Source: Methanobacteriota archaeon (lineage in GTDB: Archaea; Halobacteriota; Methanomicrobia; Methanomicrobiales; Methanospirillaceae). From it: a stretch of DNA of 64,000 nt. A model generated the notes under the pieces. The model was not told the DNA's origin. It did not search any database and saw only the letters and a list, made by a program, of their open reading frames with translations. Where the stretch lies: positions 1 to 64,000 of the forward strand of contig JAKPPV010000026.1 in assembly GCA_029547145.1 (NCBI GenBank), read 5' to 3'. How positions within the stretch are numbered: the first letter of the stretch is position 1; each line of letters begins with the position of its first letter. A program made the position numbers and the translations under genes. Below are positions 51,104 through 59,972 of this stretch, piece by piece.

Positions 51104-51664
51104 ATGACGGAAGGGGATACCGATCTGCTGATGCGCGAGGCTGACCGACTGCTCGGGAGCGAACAGTACGAAGATGCGTTACAGATATACGAGCGCGTGC
51201 TTGCGATCGATTCGCGGAACGCCTCCGCATGGCACCACCGTGGGTACGCGCTCAGGCGCCTCGGTCGTTTCGAGGAGGCGCTCGAATCCTTCGATCGCGA
51301 GATGGAGCTCGATCCGGTGAACACCGAAGCGGTTCACTCGAATCGGGGGTACAGCCTGCAGGCGCTCGGTCGTTACCGCGAGGCGATCGACGCCTTCGAC
51401 GAGGTGCTGCGGATCAATCCGAACCACGTGAAGGCGCTGACGAGCCGGGGGCTCTGCCTCGCCGCGCTCGGACGCCACAACGAGGCGCTGCCCTGCTACG
51501 ATCGGGCACTTCAGCCGAACATGCTGAACGCCTTTGTCTGGCATGCGAAGAGCCAGGCGCTGGCGGCGCTGGGTCGACGGATAGAGGCAGTGGAGGCCGA
51601 ACAGATCGCCCTCCGCTTCGGGTATCTCGTAGGCAGGGACGAAAAGAGAAAGGGGGATCAGTAA
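51104..51664 (+). CDS. TPR-repeat protein
   Basis: 186-aa protein made almost wholly of about four to five tetratricopeptide repeats of 34 residues (for example [80 protein letters not shown]). These fold as protein-binding superhelices. No signal or membrane segment. The partner is not evident from neighbours. Its stop overlaps the convergent proS gene by 7 bases. Confidence 0.9.
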   Translation: MTEGDTDLLMREADRLLGSEQYEDALQIYERVLAIDSRNASAWHHRGYALRRLGRFEEALESFDREMELDPVNTEAVHSNRGYSLQALGRYREAIDAFDEVLRINPNHVKALTSRGLCLAALGRHNEALPCYDRALQPNMLNAFVWHAKSQALAALGRRIEAVEAEQIALRFGYLVGRDEKRKGDQ

Positions 51665-53091
51665 CTCCTTCCGACGAGGGCGGTGGTGCCTGCCCGCCCG
51701 CAGGCGATACATGCCCCCTCCCTGACCTCGACGAGCGGGCTCCTGACCTCGACCCCGAGAACCGCCGCCCCCGTCTCCTCCTCGATCCGGTCCGCACAGG
51801 CCCTGTCCCCGCACCACCCGACCACGGCGACACCGTGCTTGAGGACCTCGTCAAGGTCGGTGAGGACGTCCGCGGTGCGGATCTGTGCCGCGAGGCGGTC
51901 TGCCGCTGCCTGTCTGATCGTCTTCATCACCTGTTCCAGAAGGCGCCTCACCTCCTCGCCGCACTCGTCGAGGGGTACCGTAGTTCGCCCACCGGTCCGG
52001 AGTACGGCGGTCGCCACCCCCGCATCCAGGTCCCTCGGACCGAGCTCGAGCCGAACCGGAACACCCCGCATCTCCCAGTGGTAGTATTTGGCACCCGGTC
52101 GGATGTCACGGTCATCGAGCCGCACGCGGATACCAGCCCCCTCCAGCATGCCGGCGAGCTTCCGTGACGCAGAGCGTATCTCATCTCCCCGCTTACCGAC
52201 GATGATCGGTACGACGACCACCTGCACCGGCGCCACCTCGGGGGGGAGAACGAGCCCCCGGTCGTCTCCGTGCAGGCTGATCAGGGCGGCGATCGAGCGT
52301 TCGGAGATGCCGTAGCAGGTCTGGAACGCAAGCCGTTGCTCCCCGTCGCGGTCCTCGTAGGTGATCTCGAAGGTCCTGGAGAAATGGTCGCCCAGGTGGT
52401 GCGCCGTGCCGATCTGGAGCGTCCTGCCGTCGGGCATCACGCAGTCCACCGCGATCGTGTAGTCAGCGCCGGGGAACTTGTCCCAGTCGGGCCGCTTCGA
52501 GACAAGGACCGGGATGCCGAGCCGGTCGTAGAATTCCCGGTAGAGAGCGACCGCGTCCTCGACCTGAGCTGCCGCCTCCTCCCAGGTCGCGTGGACCGTA
52601 TGTGCCTCCTTGAACGAGGTGATCTCACGCAGTCGGATCAGGGGACGGGTGTGCTTCGTCTCATACCGGAAGGTGTTCACGATCTGGTAGTACTTCAGCG
52701 GGAGGTCCGCATGGGAGCGGACCCAGAGCGCATACATGGGGTAGATCGCGGTCTCGCTCGTCGGACGGAGCGCCAGTTTGACATCGAGGGGCGACAGTCC
52801 CCCGTGGGTAACCCAGTAGACCTCGTCCTCGAATCCCTTGATATGCTCCGCCTCCTTCATGAACTCCGTCTCGGGGATCAGGAGTGGAAAGAGTGTCTCC
52901 TCGTGGTCACGGTCCAGCAGGTCCCGCAGCAGACCATAGGTCCTCTTGCGGATCCCGAACCCGAAGGGGAACCAGACGTAGAGCCCTTTGACCGGGTAGC
53001 GGACGTCCATGATCTCCGCCCGCCAGAGGATCTCGTTGTACCAGTTCGAAAAATCGGTCCGGCTCGGAAGAGCCCCGGTATCGTCGTCCAT
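51658..53091 (-). CDS. proS: Prolyl-tRNA synthetase
   Basis: Class II aminoacyl-tRNA synthetase of 477 aa, the archaeal/eukaryal-type ProRS without the bacterial editing insert. Class II motifs are present: motif 2 [22 protein letters not shown] and motif 3 [18 protein letters not shown]. The N-terminus [10 protein letters not shown] is family-typical. The C-terminal domain has a zinc-like pair region ([14 protein letters not shown] and CIACGRAG) and ends in Tyr, as archaeal ProRS proteins do. Confidence 0.96.
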   Translation of the reverse strand: MDDDTGALPSRTDFSNWYNEILWRAEIMDVRYPVKGLYVWFPFGFGIRKRTYGLLRDLLDRDHEETLFPLLIPETEFMKEAEHIKGFEDEVYWVTHGGLSPLDVKLALRPTSETAIYPMYALWVRSHADLPLKYYQIVNTFRYETKHTRPLIRLREITSFKEAHTVHATWEEAAAQVEDAVALYREFYDRLGIPVLVSKRPDWDKFPGADYTIAVDCVMPDGRTLQIGTAHHLGDHFSRTFEITYEDRDGEQRLAFQTCYGISERSIAALISLHGDDRGLVLPPEVAPVQVVVVPIIVGKRGDEIRSASRKLAGMLEGAGIRVRLDDRDIRPGAKYYHWEMRGVPVRLELGPRDLDAGVATAVLRTGGRTTVPLDECGEEVRRLLEQVMKTIRQAAADRLAAQIRTADVLTDLDEVLKHGVAVVGWCGDRACADRIEEETGAAVLGVEVRSPLVEVREGACIACGRAGTTALVGRSY

Positions 53092-53103
53092 CTCTCCGAT
53101 CCT

Positions 53104-53673
53104 CTATGAGATCAGCTGTAGGATATGTGGTGTAATAAACGCCTCGACAGCGGCTGCCACCATGAGAAAGGGAATGACGTACCGGACGAAGAGGCGTCCA
53201 TGGTCCAGTGCCTCCTGGGAGGCGTCTCCCTCGTCCTGGAGCAGCTCCCGTGCGAGGGCCTCCGCAAGCAGAAATCCCAGTCCGGCGGAGACGAGGAAGG
53301 CGGGGATCTCAAGGACGCCGTGAGGGAGGATCGCAGCCAGGATGAACCCGGTCCCCTTCTCCTGCCGGACCATCTCGACGATCCCCCCGATCACGAGACC
53401 GTTCGATGAGAGGACGAGCAACGGCAGGATGCCGAAGGTACCTCCTCCCACGAAGAGGGCGATGCAGGCGACGAGATTGTTTACGAAGATCTTTGCAAAG
53501 AGAACGACCGGGTGGTCGGACTGGACCTGGAGGGCGACCTGGTCGCGGAAGCCCGCGAGGAGCTCGTGGCCGAATGCAGGGTCCTGCCTGACTGCGAGGA
53601 CGCCACCCATCACGGCCAGAACGAAGAGCACCGCGGAGAAGGTGAGAGATCGGGAGAGGAGCCGGTCAAACAT
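53104..53673 (-). CDS. Stage II sporulation protein M-like membrane protein
   Basis: 189-aa integral membrane protein of the SpoIIM (DUF95) family with about five hydrophobic segments (SLTFSAVLFVLAVMGGVLAV, IFVNNLVACIALFVGGG, GFILAAILPHGVLEIPAFLVS). The HGVLEIPA motif is characteristic. Archaea have no sporulation; the family role there is unknown, perhaps in membrane organisation. It overlaps the DUF63 gene by 8 bases and lies 12 bases before proS, so the three genes form an operon. Confidence 0.87.
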   Translation of the reverse strand: MFDRLLSRSLTFSAVLFVLAVMGGVLAVRQDPAFGHELLAGFRDQVALQVQSDHPVVLFAKIFVNNLVACIALFVGGGTFGILPLLVLSSNGLVIGGIVEMVRQEKGTGFILAAILPHGVLEIPAFLVSAGLGFLLAEALARELLQDEGDASQEALDHGRLFVRYVIPFLMVAAAVEAFITPHILQLIS

Positions 53674-54502
53674 AGAGCATCATTCTGACCATGTCGCGGA
53701 CCCCTGGTGCCAGGCCGACCACGATCATCGCGAGCACGATCAGGTGCCAGAATGACGTCGCCGTTCCTTCCCGACGATAGAGCTCCAGCACGTAGATCCC
53801 GGGGATGAGGACGACCAGCTTGAGCGGAAACATTACGAATCCGGTCCCGGTAGCGGCGATCAGGGTCGATCCGACCACGTGCTGTTCGACGTATCCCAGC
53901 GGGTGGAGGTCGATCCCGTACGAGGTGGCAGCTGCATCGAGCAGGTGCCCTCCGATCAGCACCTGGTAGATACGGTCGTCCAGGTACCTCCACTTGAGAC
54001 CGTAGCGGAGGAATGCCCAGAGGGCCAGGCTCGTCAGCGCCGCGGTACCGAGGATGATCGCCGGAACCTCGGGAGCCAGGTGGTTCGAGATCAGGCCGTA
54101 CCCCACAAGGACGATGAAGATGACGAGTGAGGATCCGATCCCGATCCCCCCGTATACCCGAAGACCGCGTTCACCCATGAACCGGTGGCAGAGGTACAGC
54201 GTCAGCACGGCGTAAAAGAAGAGGACGAAGAAGATCAGGGGGGTGATCAGGAGGTACCTCCAGGGTGCCGCGATCAGACCGGTGTCCTCGAGCACACGTA
54301 AAAGTCCGCCCAGAACGACCCAGGGAAGGGTCGAAAAGAGCAGATCCCTGTCGAACGGGAGGCCCGAACGGGTCATCCACCGGTGGATGAGGAAGACGGC
54401 GATGATCAGGATGAGGGCGTAGGTGAGCGTGTCGACGAGGGTGTACGCTCCGCCTGTCGTTATTGGATCGATGTAATATTTGTATATGAACTCCCTAATC
54501 AT
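53666..54502 (-). CDS. DUF63 membrane protein
   Basis: 278-aa protein with about seven to eight membrane helices, of the archaeal DUF63 family. Recognisable features are the start MIREFIYKYYIDPI, PWVVLGGLLRVLEDTGLI, GHLLDAAATSYGIDLHPLGYVEQH and a final hydrophobic pair. The function of the family is unknown. The gene is first in the operon with the SpoIIM-like and proS genes and starts only 11 bases from egsA on the other strand. Confidence 0.88.
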   Translation of the reverse strand: MIREFIYKYYIDPITTGGAYTLVDTLTYALILIIAVFLIHRWMTRSGLPFDRDLLFSTLPWVVLGGLLRVLEDTGLIAAPWRYLLITPLIFFVLFFYAVLTLYLCHRFMGERGLRVYGGIGIGSSLVIFIVLVGYGLISNHLAPEVPAIILGTAALTSLALWAFLRYGLKWRYLDDRIYQVLIGGHLLDAAATSYGIDLHPLGYVEQHVVGSTLIAATGTGFVMFPLKLVVLIPGIYVLELYRREGTATSFWHLIVLAMIVVGLAPGVRDMVRMMLYV

Positions 54503-54534
54503 CCAAGATCGTAATGAGCGCAGACGAAATAAAC
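54480..54534. promoter_or_regulatory. Interleaved divergent promoters of egsA and DUF63
   Basis: TTGTATATGA at 54480-54489 lies about 29 bases before the egsA ATG (54514), within the first codons of DUF63. On the minus strand GTTTATTTC (54526-54534) lies about 28 bases before the DUF63 ATG (54502), within the first codons of egsA. Both transcripts are predicted to be leaderless. Confidence 0.6.
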
Positions 54535-55599
54535 GTACTCAAAAACGGGAGCTTTGATAAATCAAAGTGGATGCAGCTCCCCCGGGACGTGGTGATCGGT
54601 CATCGGGTACTCGACCAGATCCCTGCCGTCTGCGCCGATCTTGGGCTCGGAAGACGTATCCTGCTCGTATCCGGTCCCAGGACGGTCGAGGTGGCGGGTG
54701 CCCGTGTCAGGGACCTCCTCTCGCAGACGAGCGAGGTCACCGTTCACCTGGTCGATGCGTGCACGCCCGACGAATGCCGCAGGACCGAGGAGGTGGCACG
54801 TGCCGCCGGTGTCGACCTCCTGGTCGCCGTCGGCGGGGGTCGGGTGATCGATACCGCCAAGATCGCGAGCTACAACCTGGAGCGGCAGTTCGTCTCGGTT
54901 CCGACGGCCGCTTCGCACGACGGGATCGCCTCATCCCGTGCCTCGATCGCCGCACCCGGTGGCGCCGCGTCGCTCCAGGCTCATCCCCCGATCGCCGTCG
55001 TCGCCGACACGGGCCTGATCGCGTCGGCACCGCATCGGTTGCTCGCCGCAGGGTGTGCCGACATCATCGCAAACTCGACGGCGGTGCTGGACTGGCAGCT
55101 GTCACACCGTCTTCGTTCAGAGCCGATCAGCGAGTACGCGATCACACTTGCACGGATGACGGCGGAGATCCTGATGGGGAATGCCCATGCGATCCGCCCG
55201 CACCAGGAGGAGTCCGCGTGGATGGTGGTCAAGGCCCTCGTCTCCTCGGGTGTCGCGATGGCGATCGCCGGATCCTCACGCCCGGGTTCGGGGGGGGAGC
55301 ACAAGTTTGCCCATGCGCTTGAACGGCTGGTCCCCGGGCGGGTCCTGCACGGTGAGGCCTGTGGCATCGGTACGATCGTCTGCATGTACCTTCATGGGGG
55401 GGACTGGCGATCGATCCGTGCCGCATTGCGGCAGATCGGTGCCCCTGTCACCCCGCGGGAGCTCGGGATCGACGATGACATCGTCGTCCAGGCCCTCCTG
55501 ATGGCAAAGACTATTCGTCCCGAGCGCTTTACAATACTTGATGGTGGGCTGACGGACGAGTCCGCCCACGCTCTTGTCAGGATGCTCTACGAGGAGTAG
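54514..55599 (+). CDS. egsA: sn-Glycerol-1-phosphate dehydrogenase
   Basis: NAD(P)-dependent enzyme of 361 aa that makes sn-glycerol-1-phosphate, the backbone of archaeal ether lipids. Dehydrogenase motifs are GLGRRILLVSGPRTVEV, LLVAVGGGRVIDTAKIAS and VPTAASHDGIASSRAS. Zn-binding residues lie in GCADIIAN, FAHALERL and LHGEACGIG. The protein is complete. It is followed 7 bases later by UPF0179, so the two are probably co-transcribed. No upstream leader is expected. Confidence 0.96.
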   Translation: MSADEINVLKNGSFDKSKWMQLPRDVVIGHRVLDQIPAVCADLGLGRRILLVSGPRTVEVAGARVRDLLSQTSEVTVHLVDACTPDECRRTEEVARAAGVDLLVAVGGGRVIDTAKIASYNLERQFVSVPTAASHDGIASSRASIAAPGGAASLQAHPPIAVVADTGLIASAPHRLLAAGCADIIANSTAVLDWQLSHRLRSEPISEYAITLARMTAEILMGNAHAIRPHQEESAWMVVKALVSSGVAMAIAGSSRPGSGGEHKFAHALERLVPGRVLHGEACGIGTIVCMYLHGGDWRSIRAALRQIGAPVTPRELGIDDDIVVQALLMAKTIRPERFTILDGGLTDESAHALVRMLYEE

Positions 55600-55606
55600 G
55601 TCCGGT

Positions 55607-56056
55607 ATGGTTGGAGAGAGATCGAAGATCACCCTGATAGGCACGGACCTTGCCCGTCCTGGCCTCGAATTCATCTACCAGGGCCCCCTCGCAACATGCG
55701 ACCAGTGCAAGGTCCGTAAGGCCTGTAACAACCTCCGGGTGGAAAGGAAGTACCGCATCCTCTCGGTGAGGAACACGCATCACGACTGCCCGGTTCATCA
55801 TAACGGTGCCTCTGCGGTCGAGTGTGTCGAGTCCCCCGTCATCGCCCTGATCGGTGCTGACATGGCCATCGTCAATTCACGGATTCTCTTCGAGTGCGCC
55901 TGCACCCGGACCGACTGCAAGGCGTATGAACTCTGCCGTCCGGACGGGCTGATCGAGGGGGATCGGTACCTGGTCGGCGAAGTGCTGGGCAACTCTCCGA
56001 CCCCGTGTGAGCGGGGGAGGGCCCTGAAGATGGTGGAACTCCGGCCGATCACCTGA
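55607..56056 (+). CDS. UPF0179 Cys-rich protein
   Basis: 149-aa protein of the archaeal UPF0179 family. Cys motifs are CDQCKVRKACNNL, CPVHHNGASAVECVE, and CACTRTDCKAYELC, enough for one or two iron-sulfur or zinc sites. The start at ATG 55607 follows GTCCGGT and fits the family N-terminus (ITLIGTDLARPGLEFIYQGP). Function unknown. It follows egsA and ends in an 8-base overlap with the convergent glycohydrolase gene. Confidence 0.9.
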   Translation: MVGERSKITLIGTDLARPGLEFIYQGPLATCDQCKVRKACNNLRVERKYRILSVRNTHHDCPVHHNGASAVECVESPVIALIGADMAIVNSRILFECACTRTDCKAYELCRPDGLIEGDRYLVGEVLGNSPTPCERGRALKMVELRPIT

Positions 56057-56939
56057 CCGTGATCTCCAGGCGGGTGAGCTCCCTGGCAAGTTCGAAGAGC
56101 CGTCCCCTCTCTTCAAGCGTGGTGATCCATGCATCGGGAATCGCAAGGACACCGTGCTCTGCGCCGGCCAGCGCCCCCACGACCGCTCCGAGGGTGTCGG
56201 TATCGCCACGTGCGTTCACCGCACGCTCGACCGCTTCCCGAAACGAACGGGAGGTCATCGTGATGGTGAGGGCGGCATGCGCCAGCAACAGTGCGTCGAG
56301 AGAGGCAATCACGGGATGAGCACGCCATTCGCCGAGCATCCCCGCCACCTCGGGCTCCCGGCACCCTGAGAGGGCGGCATGGTACGCCTCCTGTCTCGTC
56401 CGCCCCCGGCAGAGCTCGCTCACCACCCGGTTCACGAACCCGGATGCGGCACCAGCCACCGGATCATGGTGTGTCAGCTTTGCGGCGGCCATGGAGACCT
56501 CCTCGACCCTTCGTCCCTCGTAGACGATTCCGATCGGCGCTCCCCGCATCACCGGCCCGTTGGTCCGGCTCCCCGAGCACCGTTCGTGGGCGAGGCGGAC
56601 CGCCCGTGGGATCGGGATGCCGGTCTCGATCAGCGAAAAGACCGTGCTCGAGGTCGGTCCGTAGAACTCGGGGCGGGCACGATAACCCGTGAGGAGCCGT
56701 GCGGCCATATCCGGCCCCGAGAAACCCCGGCATGCGATCAGGGACTCGGCGACCGCGATCGCCTGGAGCGTGTCGTCCGTCACCGCTCCCGCCCGTCTCG
56801 GGGAACGGCCCCCCGGTTCCATCCTCCCGCTCCAGCGATCCCTTTGCCCCGTTCCCTCGAACGGCGCGCCGAGGGCGTCTCCGATCGCCAGCCCGATCAG
56901 GGCCCCTTCGGCCCGTTCCCTCAGCAATATAAACATCAC
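56049..56939 (-). CDS. ADP-ribosylglycohydrolase (DraG/ARH family)
   Basis: Di-Mg/Mn hydrolase of 296 aa that removes ADP-ribose from proteins or small molecules. Conserved blocks: GALIGLAIGDALGAPFEG, VTDDTLQAIAVAESL (Asp pair), and the C-terminal NARGDTDTLGAVVGALAGA. No ADP-ribosyltransferase gene lies nearby, so its target is unknown. The nitrogenase regulator DraG is the best-known relative, but no nif genes are in the window. Confidence 0.92.
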   Translation of the reverse strand: MMFILLRERAEGALIGLAIGDALGAPFEGTGQRDRWSGRMEPGGRSPRRAGAVTDDTLQAIAVAESLIACRGFSGPDMAARLLTGYRARPEFYGPTSSTVFSLIETGIPIPRAVRLAHERCSGSRTNGPVMRGAPIGIVYEGRRVEEVSMAAAKLTHHDPVAGAASGFVNRVVSELCRGRTRQEAYHAALSGCREPEVAGMLGEWRAHPVIASLDALLLAHAALTITMTSRSFREAVERAVNARGDTDTLGAVVGALAGAEHGVLAIPDAWITTLEERGRLFELARELTRLEITVR

Positions 56940-56943
56940 CCAT

Positions 56944-56971
56944 AAAATATTTCCCTCAATGGGAAAATATT
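56944..56971. promoter_or_regulatory. Inverted repeat and shared AT boxes between draG-like and UPF0058 genes
   Basis: Two AAAATATT boxes (56944-56951 and 56964-56971) flank the arms TTTCCC and GGGAAA separated by TCAAT. The right box is about 28 bases before GTG 56995 on the plus strand. On the minus strand the same box lies about 28 bases before the glycohydrolase ATG. Likely divergent promoter with a possible operator. Confidence 0.5.
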
Positions 56972-56994
56972 ACACTCTGTCGAGAGGTGGTAGG

Positions 56995-57261
56995 GTGCAA
57001 AAGGAGGAGCTGCTCCATCTGCATATGCTGATGGTGCATATAAAAAAGTATTACGAGTCCACGACGGGAGAGTCGATCGACACGTCCCGTTATGTTGGTC
57101 TCGAGGTCTCGCCTGTGCACATTCACAAGAATAAAAAATCCCACAAGGAGGCCCTCCTGGTCCTGGGGGAAGAGATCGTGGACCAGATGAGAGGCCAGAA
57201 ACGCCCTGTCTTCGAACTCGTGGGAAAAACCCGGGTCGAATCGGCTTCTGTCGAACATTAA
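56995..57261 (+). CDS. UPF0058 protein
   Basis: 88-aa protein of the archaeal UPF0058 family, mainly helical with the typical opening QKEELLHLHMLMVHIKKYYE and later VSPVHIHKNKKSHKEALLVLG. GTG 56995 is chosen because the family begins at this point and the TATA box spacing predicts a leaderless transcript there; an in-frame ATG at 56959 adds 12 atypical residues. It lies 6 bases before elp3. Function unknown. Confidence 0.83.
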   Translation: MQKEELLHLHMLMVHIKKYYESTTGESIDTSRYVGLEVSPVHIHKNKKSHKEALLVLGEEIVDQMRGQKRPVFELVGKTRVESASVEH

Positions 57262-57267
57262 GACTTC

Positions 57268-58839
57268 ATGGACGAACCCACTCTTTTTCGGGAGATTGCT
57301 TCCCGGATCGCTCAAGACACCACCACCGATGTTCAGGTCATCAAGCGTCTCGCGGCCCACGAGTTCCACCTCTCCGCGGTGCCCCGCAACTCTGCCATAC
57401 TGGCAGCTGCATCACCGGAAGACCTCCCGATCGTCAGGAGCCGGCTCCTCGTCAAACCCACCCGGACACTCTCGGGGGTTGCGCCGGTTGCCGTGATGAC
57501 CTCGCCGGCCCCCTGTCCTCACGGCAGGTGCCTCCCCTGCCCGGGTGGCCCCGACCATGTCTTCGCCTCCCCGCAGTCCTATACGGGGGAGGAACCGGCG
57601 GCACGACGGGCCCGGGAGTACGACTACGATCCGTATGGTCAGGTCCGGGGACGCCTCAGTCACTACCAGGTCCTGGGTCATTACGTGGACAAGGCCGATC
57701 TGATCGTGATGGGGGGGACGATCACAGCCCGCCCTTTTGAATACCAGTCCTGGTTCGTCGGCCGGTGCCTCGCCGCGATGAACGATCACGGCCAGGCGAC
57801 CATCACCGAGGGGGCCGATCCCGTCGTGGAGGCAACCCGAAACGAGACGGCGGCGGTTCGCTGTATCGGGCTGACCTTCGAGACGCGGCCGGACTGCGCC
57901 ACCCGCGAGGTGATCGACCGGATGCTGGACCTCGGAGTCACCAAGGTGGAGCTGGGTGTCCAGCACCTCTCGAACCGGGTTCTCGAGCTGATCCGCCGGG
58001 GCCATACCGTCGAGGAGGTGGTGCGGGCCAATACCGAGCTGCGGGACGCTGGTCTGAAGGTGGGATTCCACATGATGCCGAACCTGCCCGGTTCCCCGCT
58101 CGAATGCGATCGTGCCGTCTACCGGGCGCTCTTCGGCGACTCCCGGTTCCGGCCCGACTTTCTGAAGCTCTATCCGACCCTCGTCACACCCGGGGCCGAG
58201 CTTGAGGACTGGTACAGGCGCGGGGAGTATGAGCCGTACGACGAAGAGACCCTGATCGCACTCATCGCCGAGATCAAGGGGGGGCTTCCGGAGTACGTCA
58301 GGCTCCAGCGGGTCCAGCGGGACATCCCCGCGAAACTGATCGTGGCCGGTTCGCGCCACGGCAACTTCCGACAGCTGGCCGCCGAGCACCTCCGTGCCTC
58401 GGGGAGAACCTGTAGGTGCATCCGGTGCCGGGAGATCGGGCGGCGGGCCTCCCCCCAGGCCCCCCCCTCCCTCTCGACTCTCACCTACGACTGCTGCGGT
58501 GGTCAGGAACGGTTCATCCAGGTGACCTCTGCAGGGTCGTTGATCGGGTTCGCCAGGCTCCGGTTCCCGGGAGCGACGTGGAGACCGGAACTCGAAGGGG
58601 CAGCGCTCCTCCGCGAGCTCCATGTCTATGGCGCACAGGTACGACTGGGGTCGGGCGCGGGGGCGGAGGAGTGGCAGCACCGGAACTTTGGCCGGGAACT
58701 GCTGGCTGAGGCCGAGAAACAGGCGGGAGAGGCCGGTTTTGGTGTCGTGGCGATCATGAGCGGGATCGGGGTCCGTCCCTACTACCGGCGGCAGGGGTAT
58801 ATCAGGGATGGACCGTATATGGTAAAACGGATCTGGTGA
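57268..58839 (+). CDS. elp3: Elp3 tRNA-U34 acetyltransferase/radical SAM enzyme
   Basis: 523-aa enzyme that installs the cm5 group at uridine 34 in tRNA. The radical SAM cluster motif is in TSPAPCPHGRCLPCPGG (C-x4-C-x2-C). The SAM domain continues with DLIVMGGTITARPFEYQ, GLTFETRPD, VELGVQHLSN and GFHMMPNLPGSPLE. The C-terminal GNAT acetyltransferase ends with FGVVAIMSGIGVRPYYRRQGY. A Cys knuckle CRCIRCREIG joins them. The stop overlaps the priS start (TGATG). Confidence 0.95.
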   Translation: MDEPTLFREIASRIAQDTTTDVQVIKRLAAHEFHLSAVPRNSAILAAASPEDLPIVRSRLLVKPTRTLSGVAPVAVMTSPAPCPHGRCLPCPGGPDHVFASPQSYTGEEPAARRAREYDYDPYGQVRGRLSHYQVLGHYVDKADLIVMGGTITARPFEYQSWFVGRCLAAMNDHGQATITEGADPVVEATRNETAAVRCIGLTFETRPDCATREVIDRMLDLGVTKVELGVQHLSNRVLELIRRGHTVEEVVRANTELRDAGLKVGFHMMPNLPGSPLECDRAVYRALFGDSRFRPDFLKLYPTLVTPGAELEDWYRRGEYEPYDEETLIALIAEIKGGLPEYVRLQRVQRDIPAKLIVAGSRHGNFRQLAAEHLRASGRTCRCIRCREIGRRASPQAPPSLSTLTYDCCGGQERFIQVTSAGSLIGFARLRFPGATWRPELEGAALLRELHVYGAQVRLGSGAGAEEWQHRNFGRELLAEAEKQAGEAGFGVVAIMSGIGVRPYYRRQGYIRDGPYMVKRIW

Positions 58840-59972
58840 TGCGTCCGGCCACGGTTGAGTTCCTCCGCCAGCGGTTCCTCTCATACTATACAACGGCGCA
58901 GATCGGAGCTCCGAATGCGCTCGCACAGCGCGAATGGGGCTTTCTTTTCTTCTCCAGCTCGGGCAGCGCCGGGATGAGGCGTCATATCGGTTTCGGCAGT
59001 CGTGACGAGCTTGTGGGGTACCTCCGCACGCTGACCCCCGCCCACGTCTTCTATTCCACCGCCTACTACGAGGATCCAGCCGCTCCGACGATGGCGGCAA
59101 AGGGCTGGACGGGGGCGGACCTGATCTTCGACCTGGATGCCGATCATATCATCGACCCACGGACCAGCACGTACCCGGAGATGCTGGCACGGGTGCGCGA
59201 CGAGACCGTACGGCTACTCGACGTCCTCACCGACGAACTGGGCTTTGCAGAACGCGACCTGCAGGTGGTCTTCTCCGGGGGAAGGGGGTACCATGTCCAC
59301 GTGAAGGATCTGGCCCTCCGGCATCTCTCCAGCGTGGAACGGAGGGAGCTGATCAACTACGTCTCCGGGATCGGTCTCGACCCGACCCTGCTTCTTCGTC
59401 AGACCGACCACCCGGAACGTGGGTGGCAGGGACGACAGCGGCGGGCGCTCCGGGAGTACCTCGCGTGGCTCGATACGATGGGTGAGAGAGATGCGCTCGC
59501 ACACCTTTCATCGCTGCCGGGGATCGGTTCGGGGCGCGCCCGGAGAATCTGGGACCGGCGCGCACACCTGGGGACGGGAGGGGGTGACACCGGGGACCGA
59601 CGCCTCCTGAGGCTTCTTCTCTCCCCGGAGAATCCGGAGTGGCGCAACCGGATCAGGGAAGCGGGCATTCGGGCAGACGAGCCGGTGACGACCGATATCA
59701 AGCGCCTGATCCGGGCACCCGGAACGCTGCATGGAGGGAGCGGGCTGCGTGTCACACCAATCGAGGTCGGTGACCTGTGTGCGTTCGATCCCCTCGTCGA
59801 TGCGGTCGTCTTCTCGGACCGTGAGGTGACGGTCGAGGTGCTCCGGCCATGTCAGGTCCCGTTTCCAGGCTCCCAGACGAGGCTGGAGGCAGGCCCGGCC
59901 GCGCTTGCCGAGGCGTCGGCGGTCTATCTCTGCGCCCGCGGACTCGCCGAGATGGGGGGTGTGCACGCATGA
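58839..59972 (+). CDS. priS: DNA primase small catalytic subunit PriS
   Basis: Catalytic subunit of archaeal/eukaryal-type primase, 377 aa, that makes RNA/DNA primers with PriL (not in the window). The catalytic Asp pair is in ADLIFDLDADHII; SGGRGYHVHVKD with the catalytic His and the later region RLIRAPGTLHGGSGLRV are conserved. A central basic part (RGWQGRQRRALREYLAW) likely contacts nucleic acid. The start ATG overlaps the elp3 stop and its stop overlaps the GINS gene as ATGA. Confidence 0.95.
   Translation: MRPATVEFLRQRFLSYYTTAQIGAPNALAQREWGFLFFSSSGSAGMRRHIGFGSRDELVGYLRTLTPAHVFYSTAYYEDPAAPTMAAKGWTGADLIFDLDADHIIDPRTSTYPEMLARVRDETVRLLDVLTDELGFAERDLQVVFSGGRGYHVHVKDLALRHLSSVERRELINYVSGIGLDPTLLLRQTDHPERGWQGRQRRALREYLAWLDTMGERDALAHLSSLPGIGSGRARRIWDRRAHLGTGGGDTGDRRLLRLLLSPENPEWRNRIREAGIRADEPVTTDIKRLIRAPGTLHGGSGLRVTPIEVGDLCAFDPLVDAVVFSDREVTVEVLRPCQVPFPGSQTRLEAGPAALAEASAVYLCARGLAEMGGVHA

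Noticed and set aside
57412-59100. 562-residue minus-strand frame opposite elp3 and priS
   Set aside because: Antisense shadow; its composition matches other GC shadows and it resembles nothing known.
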